DNA of 7,417 nucleotides from an uncultured Bacteroidota bacterium (GTDB lineage: Bacteria; Bacteroidota; Bacteroidia; Chitinophagales; Chitinophagaceae), in assembly GCA_903879995.1 (NCBI GenBank), contig CAIRNW010000115.1, positions 1 through 7,417 on the forward strand, read 5' to 3'. The notes under the pieces are model-generated. The model worked only from the letters and a program-made list of their open reading frames with translations, was not told the DNA's origin and made no database searches. Shown here piece by piece: positions 5,365 to 7,417 of the stretch (positions are counted from its first letter, which is position 1; each line of letters begins with the position of its first letter). A program made the position numbers and the translations under genes.

Positions 5365-7240
5365 CACTCAGTTCCAGCCAGCGCATTTCTTTTTGATCCA
5401 GTTGTTGTATCGTTTTCTCCAACTCTAGCGCAGTTTCTTGCAATATTTCAAATGGTAAGTTTACCTCATTAAGTTTTGTAGTAAGTTGATCCTTGCGCTC
5501 CGCTAATTGCTCCATCTCTTTTTCTAATTGCTCAAATTCTCTTTTCTCCTTGTAGCTGATTCGGTTTTCAGTGCCATTTTTGGGAATATTCGCTGGGGAA
5601 GCAGGTAAGTTACTTTTTCCTGAAATCGACTCTTTGTTCAGTGTGTTAATTTGAGCTTTCTCCTCTCTGTATTGAGAGTAGTTACCAGGAAAATCTTTGA
5701 TTTGCCCTTCACCCGTAAACACAAAAAGATGATCCACGAGCCGGTCCATAAAATAGCGATCGTGTGAAACAATCAACAAGCACCCCGGGAACTCCAGTAG
5801 GAAATTTTCTAATACACTAAGAGTAGGTAAGTCCAGGTCGTTGGTGGGTTCGTCCAAAATCAAAAAGTTTGGATTTTTAAACAATACAGATAGTAAATGC
5901 AATCTTCTTTTCTCCCCTCCACTTAGTTTACTAATAAATGTGTGCTGTTTATCTGGTTCAAACAGAAATAGCTCTAAAAATTGTGCGGCCGTTAGTGAGC
6001 CTCCTTTCTCCAAGGGGAAGTTCTCGGCTATCGATTTCACAAATTCAATGACACGTTTATCTTCTTTCAGCTGAAGGCCTTGTTGTGAGTAGTACCCAAA
6101 AACAATGGTCTCTCCAACATTAATTTTTCCACTATCAGCGGCTTCAAGTCCTTGCAGGAGATGCAAAAAGGTAGATTTGCCTACTCCGTTAGGACCCACT
6201 ACACCAATTCTTTCACCTCTTTTGAAGGTGTAATCAAATCCTTTTAAGATTGGTAGTGTACCGTAGGATTTATAAACTTTTTTTAATTCCAGAATTTTGC
6301 CACCCAGCCGATTCATTTTTAGTTGGAGCTGTAAGGTTTGCTCCGTATAATTCTGCTTTGCCTCTTTTTCAATTTGTCCAAATCGGTCTTGTCTACTCTT
6401 GCTTTTTACCGTTCGCGCGCGAGGTTGCTTTCGCATCCACTCTAATTCCCGGCGATAGAGGTTTTTGGTTTTTGCAGCGGTGGCTAATTCGCTTTCCATC
6501 CTCGCGGATTTGCGTTCTAAATAATTTGCATAATCCCCTTGGTAAGTATATAGCCTCCCACGCTCTAGCTCCCAAATTTCCTGACAGACAGTGTCTAGAA
6601 AATACCGATCGTGGGTTACTAATAGAAGTGTTGTATTTTCTCGACTTAAATAATTTTCCATCCATTCCACCATTTCAACATCAAGGTGGTTGGTAGGTTC
6701 ATCCATAATTAATAACACCTTTTTATTACCAAAACCAATATCTATCAACGTTTTTGCCAGCGCCACTCTTTTCTGTTGTCCCCCACTTAATATCCCTACG
6801 GGTTTGTCCAGGTGTTTGATATTTAATTTGCTTAAAATTTGTTTCACTTTCGCATCCGCATCCCAGGCCTGTAATTCATCCATTTTACTGATTGCCTGCT
6901 CCAGTTCTTCTGCATGATCAGTGGCAACGGCAAACTCGTATTGTTGGATGGCTTTCATGACCGGATGATCATGAAAAAAAATATTCTCTGCCACAGTTTT
7001 ATCTTCCTCTAGAGATGGGTTTTGTTCAAAAAAGATCACAGTGACTTCTTTGTGCATCCAAATTTTACCGGCTTCTGGATGTTCTTTACCCGCTAAGATT
7101 TTGAGGAGGGTGGACTTGCCCGTTCCATTTTTAGCAATCAGGGCTATTCGATCACCTTCGTTAATATGAAAACTCAGCTCTTCGAATAGGGGCTGTATTC
7201 CGTAACTTTTGGAAATTTTTTCAACCGAGCAATAATGCAT
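5354..7240 (-). CDS. ABC-F family ATPase, Uup-like (ribosome-associated)
   Basis: A complete 628-residue soluble protein with two ATP-binding cassettes in one chain and no membrane segments, the defining ABC-F layout. First cassette: Walker A AKNGTGKS (36-43), signature LSGGQ (151-155), Walker B ending in D180-E181, H-loop H210. The linker (about 238-310) is helical and basic with the P-site tRNA interaction motif region ELEWMRKQPRARTVKSKSR (265-283). Second cassette: Walker A GPNGVGKS (349-356), signature LSGGE (439-443), Walker B ending in D463-E464, H-loop H493. A polar low-complexity linker (about 530-561) leads to a charged coiled coil (562-628), a C-terminal domain that favours the Uup subfamily over EttA. 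Known: ABC-F proteins bind the ribosomal E site and relieve stalled or slow translation; some give antibiotic resistance. A housekeeping role is inferred. Oddities: alanine replaces the first glycine of Walker A, and about five extra residues lie between the first signature and Walker B. The ATG at 7240 follows a strong promoter match by 5 nt. Confidence 0.95.
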   Translation of the reverse strand: MHYCSVEKISKSYGIQPLFEELSFHINEGDRIALIAKNGTGKSTLLKILAGKEHPEAGKIWMHKEVTVIFFEQNPSLEEDKTVAENIFFHDHPVMKAIQQYEFAVATDHAEELEQAISKMDELQAWDADAKVKQILSKLNIKHLDKPVGILSGGQQKRVALAKTLIDIGFGNKKVLLIMDEPTNHLDVEMVEWMENYLSRENTTLLLVTHDRYFLDTVCQEIWELERGRLYTYQGDYANYLERKSARMESELATAAKTKNLYRRELEWMRKQPRARTVKSKSRQDRFGQIEKEAKQNYTEQTLQLQLKMNRLGGKILELKKVYKSYGTLPILKGFDYTFKRGERIGVVGPNGVGKSTFLHLLQGLEAADSGKINVGETIVFGYYSQQGLQLKEDKRVIEFVKSIAENFPLEKGGSLTAAQFLELFLFEPDKQHTFISKLSGGEKRRLHLLSVLFKNPNFLILDEPTNDLDLPTLSVLENFLLEFPGCLLIVSHDRYFMDRLVDHLFVFTGEGQIKDFPGNYSQYREEKAQINTLNKESISGKSNLPASPANIPKNGTENRISYKEKREFEQLEKEMEQLAERKDQLTTKLNEVNLPFEILQETALELEKTIQQLDQKEMRWLELSEKI

Positions 7241-7245
7241 GGATG

Positions 7246-7277
7246 CAAAGGTACCGGTAGTTTTTTAAGCGAGCGAA
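7246..7277 (-). promoter_or_regulatory. Bacteroidota-type promoter of the ABC-F gene
   Basis: Read on the minus strand, TACCTTTG (plus 7246-7253) is a perfect match to the Bacteroidota -7 consensus TAnnTTTG. Exactly 20 nt upstream is TTCG (7274-7277), a 3/4 match to the TTTG -33 element. The -7 box ends 5 nt before the ATG at 7240, so transcription would begin within a few bases of the start codon or at it. The -33 box lies inside the last codons of the upstream gene, so the promoter is internal to the end of that gene. Confidence 0.6.
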
Positions 7278-7417
7278 CTTATTAGCCAGCATAGTAAGCC
7301 CACGATTCCTGCTCCCAACAAGAGTTGATATTTTTCGATGAACCATCGAAGCTGGTTTGTTTTTTTGTATTGCTCAATTTGTTGTTGAACCGTAGGATCC
7401 TTTATTTGTTGAAGAAC
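7265..7417 (-). CDS. C-terminal end of an unidentified protein with a terminal membrane segment (cut by the window edge)
   Basis: An open frame enters from the right edge and ends at a TAA (7265-7267), giving 50 visible residues. Seen: a polar, glutamine-rich, probably helical stretch (VLQQIKDPTVQQQIEQYKK), a basic/aromatic boundary (NQLRWFIEKYQ), then a hydrophobic run LLLGAGIVGLLCWLISSLA that ends the protein. This looks like a single C-terminal transmembrane anchor, with the preceding part in the cytoplasm by the positive-inside rule. I do not recognise the family. The stop lies 24 bp upstream of the ABC-F start on the same strand, so read-through transcription is possible alongside the internal promoter. 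It is called coding because the frame stays open across 150 nt and has coherent amphipathic and hydrophobic composition; with so little sequence a chance frame cannot be fully excluded. Confidence 0.7.
   Translation of the reverse strand, partial: VLQQIKDPTVQQQIEQYKKTNQLRWFIEKYQLLLGAGIVGLLCWLISSLA

Noticed and set aside
6250..6696. 148-codon open frame antisense to the ABC-F gene
   Set aside because: Fully inside a well-supported ABC-F coding region that includes the conserved linker and Walker B; no recognisable protein features of its own.
7334..7350. Perfect 7-bp inverted repeat TTCGATG-AAC-CATCGAA
   Set aside because: It lies inside the coding end of the upstream protein, has no T-tract directly after it on either strand, and short palindromes of this size occur by chance.

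Overview
The window reads as ordinary chromosome of a Bacteroidota bacterium, probably from the Chitinophagaceae or a related group. This is inferred from three things: no gene has a recognisable Shine-Dalgarno sequence, the best promoter matches the Bacteroidota -7 consensus TAnnTTTG, and the protein sequences have the character of that phylum. No tRNA, rRNA, CRISPR array, insertion sequence or phage gene was seen. The coding density is very high.

Layout, left to right. A minus-strand pair of APC-superfamily amino acid permeases fills 1-1993: a LAT/SteT-like permease (1993 to 554), then a CAT-like permease (495 to the left edge, cut off). A 132-bp divergent spacer (1994-2125) separates them from a compact plus-strand gene set. 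That set holds a DAACS-family dicarboxylate/amino acid symporter (2126-3364), a DedA/VTT-domain membrane protein (3380-4114) and an MFS transporter (4122-5351). Its genes are 15 and 7 bp apart, so it is probably one operon, and it may end at an intrinsic terminator that overlaps the MFS stop codon. A minus-strand ABC-F ATPase of the Uup type (7240 to 5354) converges on it with only 2 bp between stop codons. Upstream of the ABC-F gene is the C-terminal end of a minus-strand protein that ends in a hydrophobic membrane segment (7265 to the right edge).

Functionally, four of the seven genes are secondary transporters and a fifth is an integral membrane protein of the lipid-carrier translocase superfamily. 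Amino acid or organic acid uptake is the common theme: two APC permeases face a carboxylate/amino acid symporter across a shared control region. The ABC-F protein is a soluble ribosome-associated ATPase and probably unrelated to transport.

I found no convincing novel system. The observations most worth checking are a near-consensus promoter that would give the ABC-F gene an almost leaderless mRNA, an identical octamer placed exactly 20 nt before both APC permease starts, the terminator embedded in the 2-bp convergent junction, the mixed substrate-site residues of the DAACS protein, and a short insertion in the first ATPase domain of the ABC-F protein.
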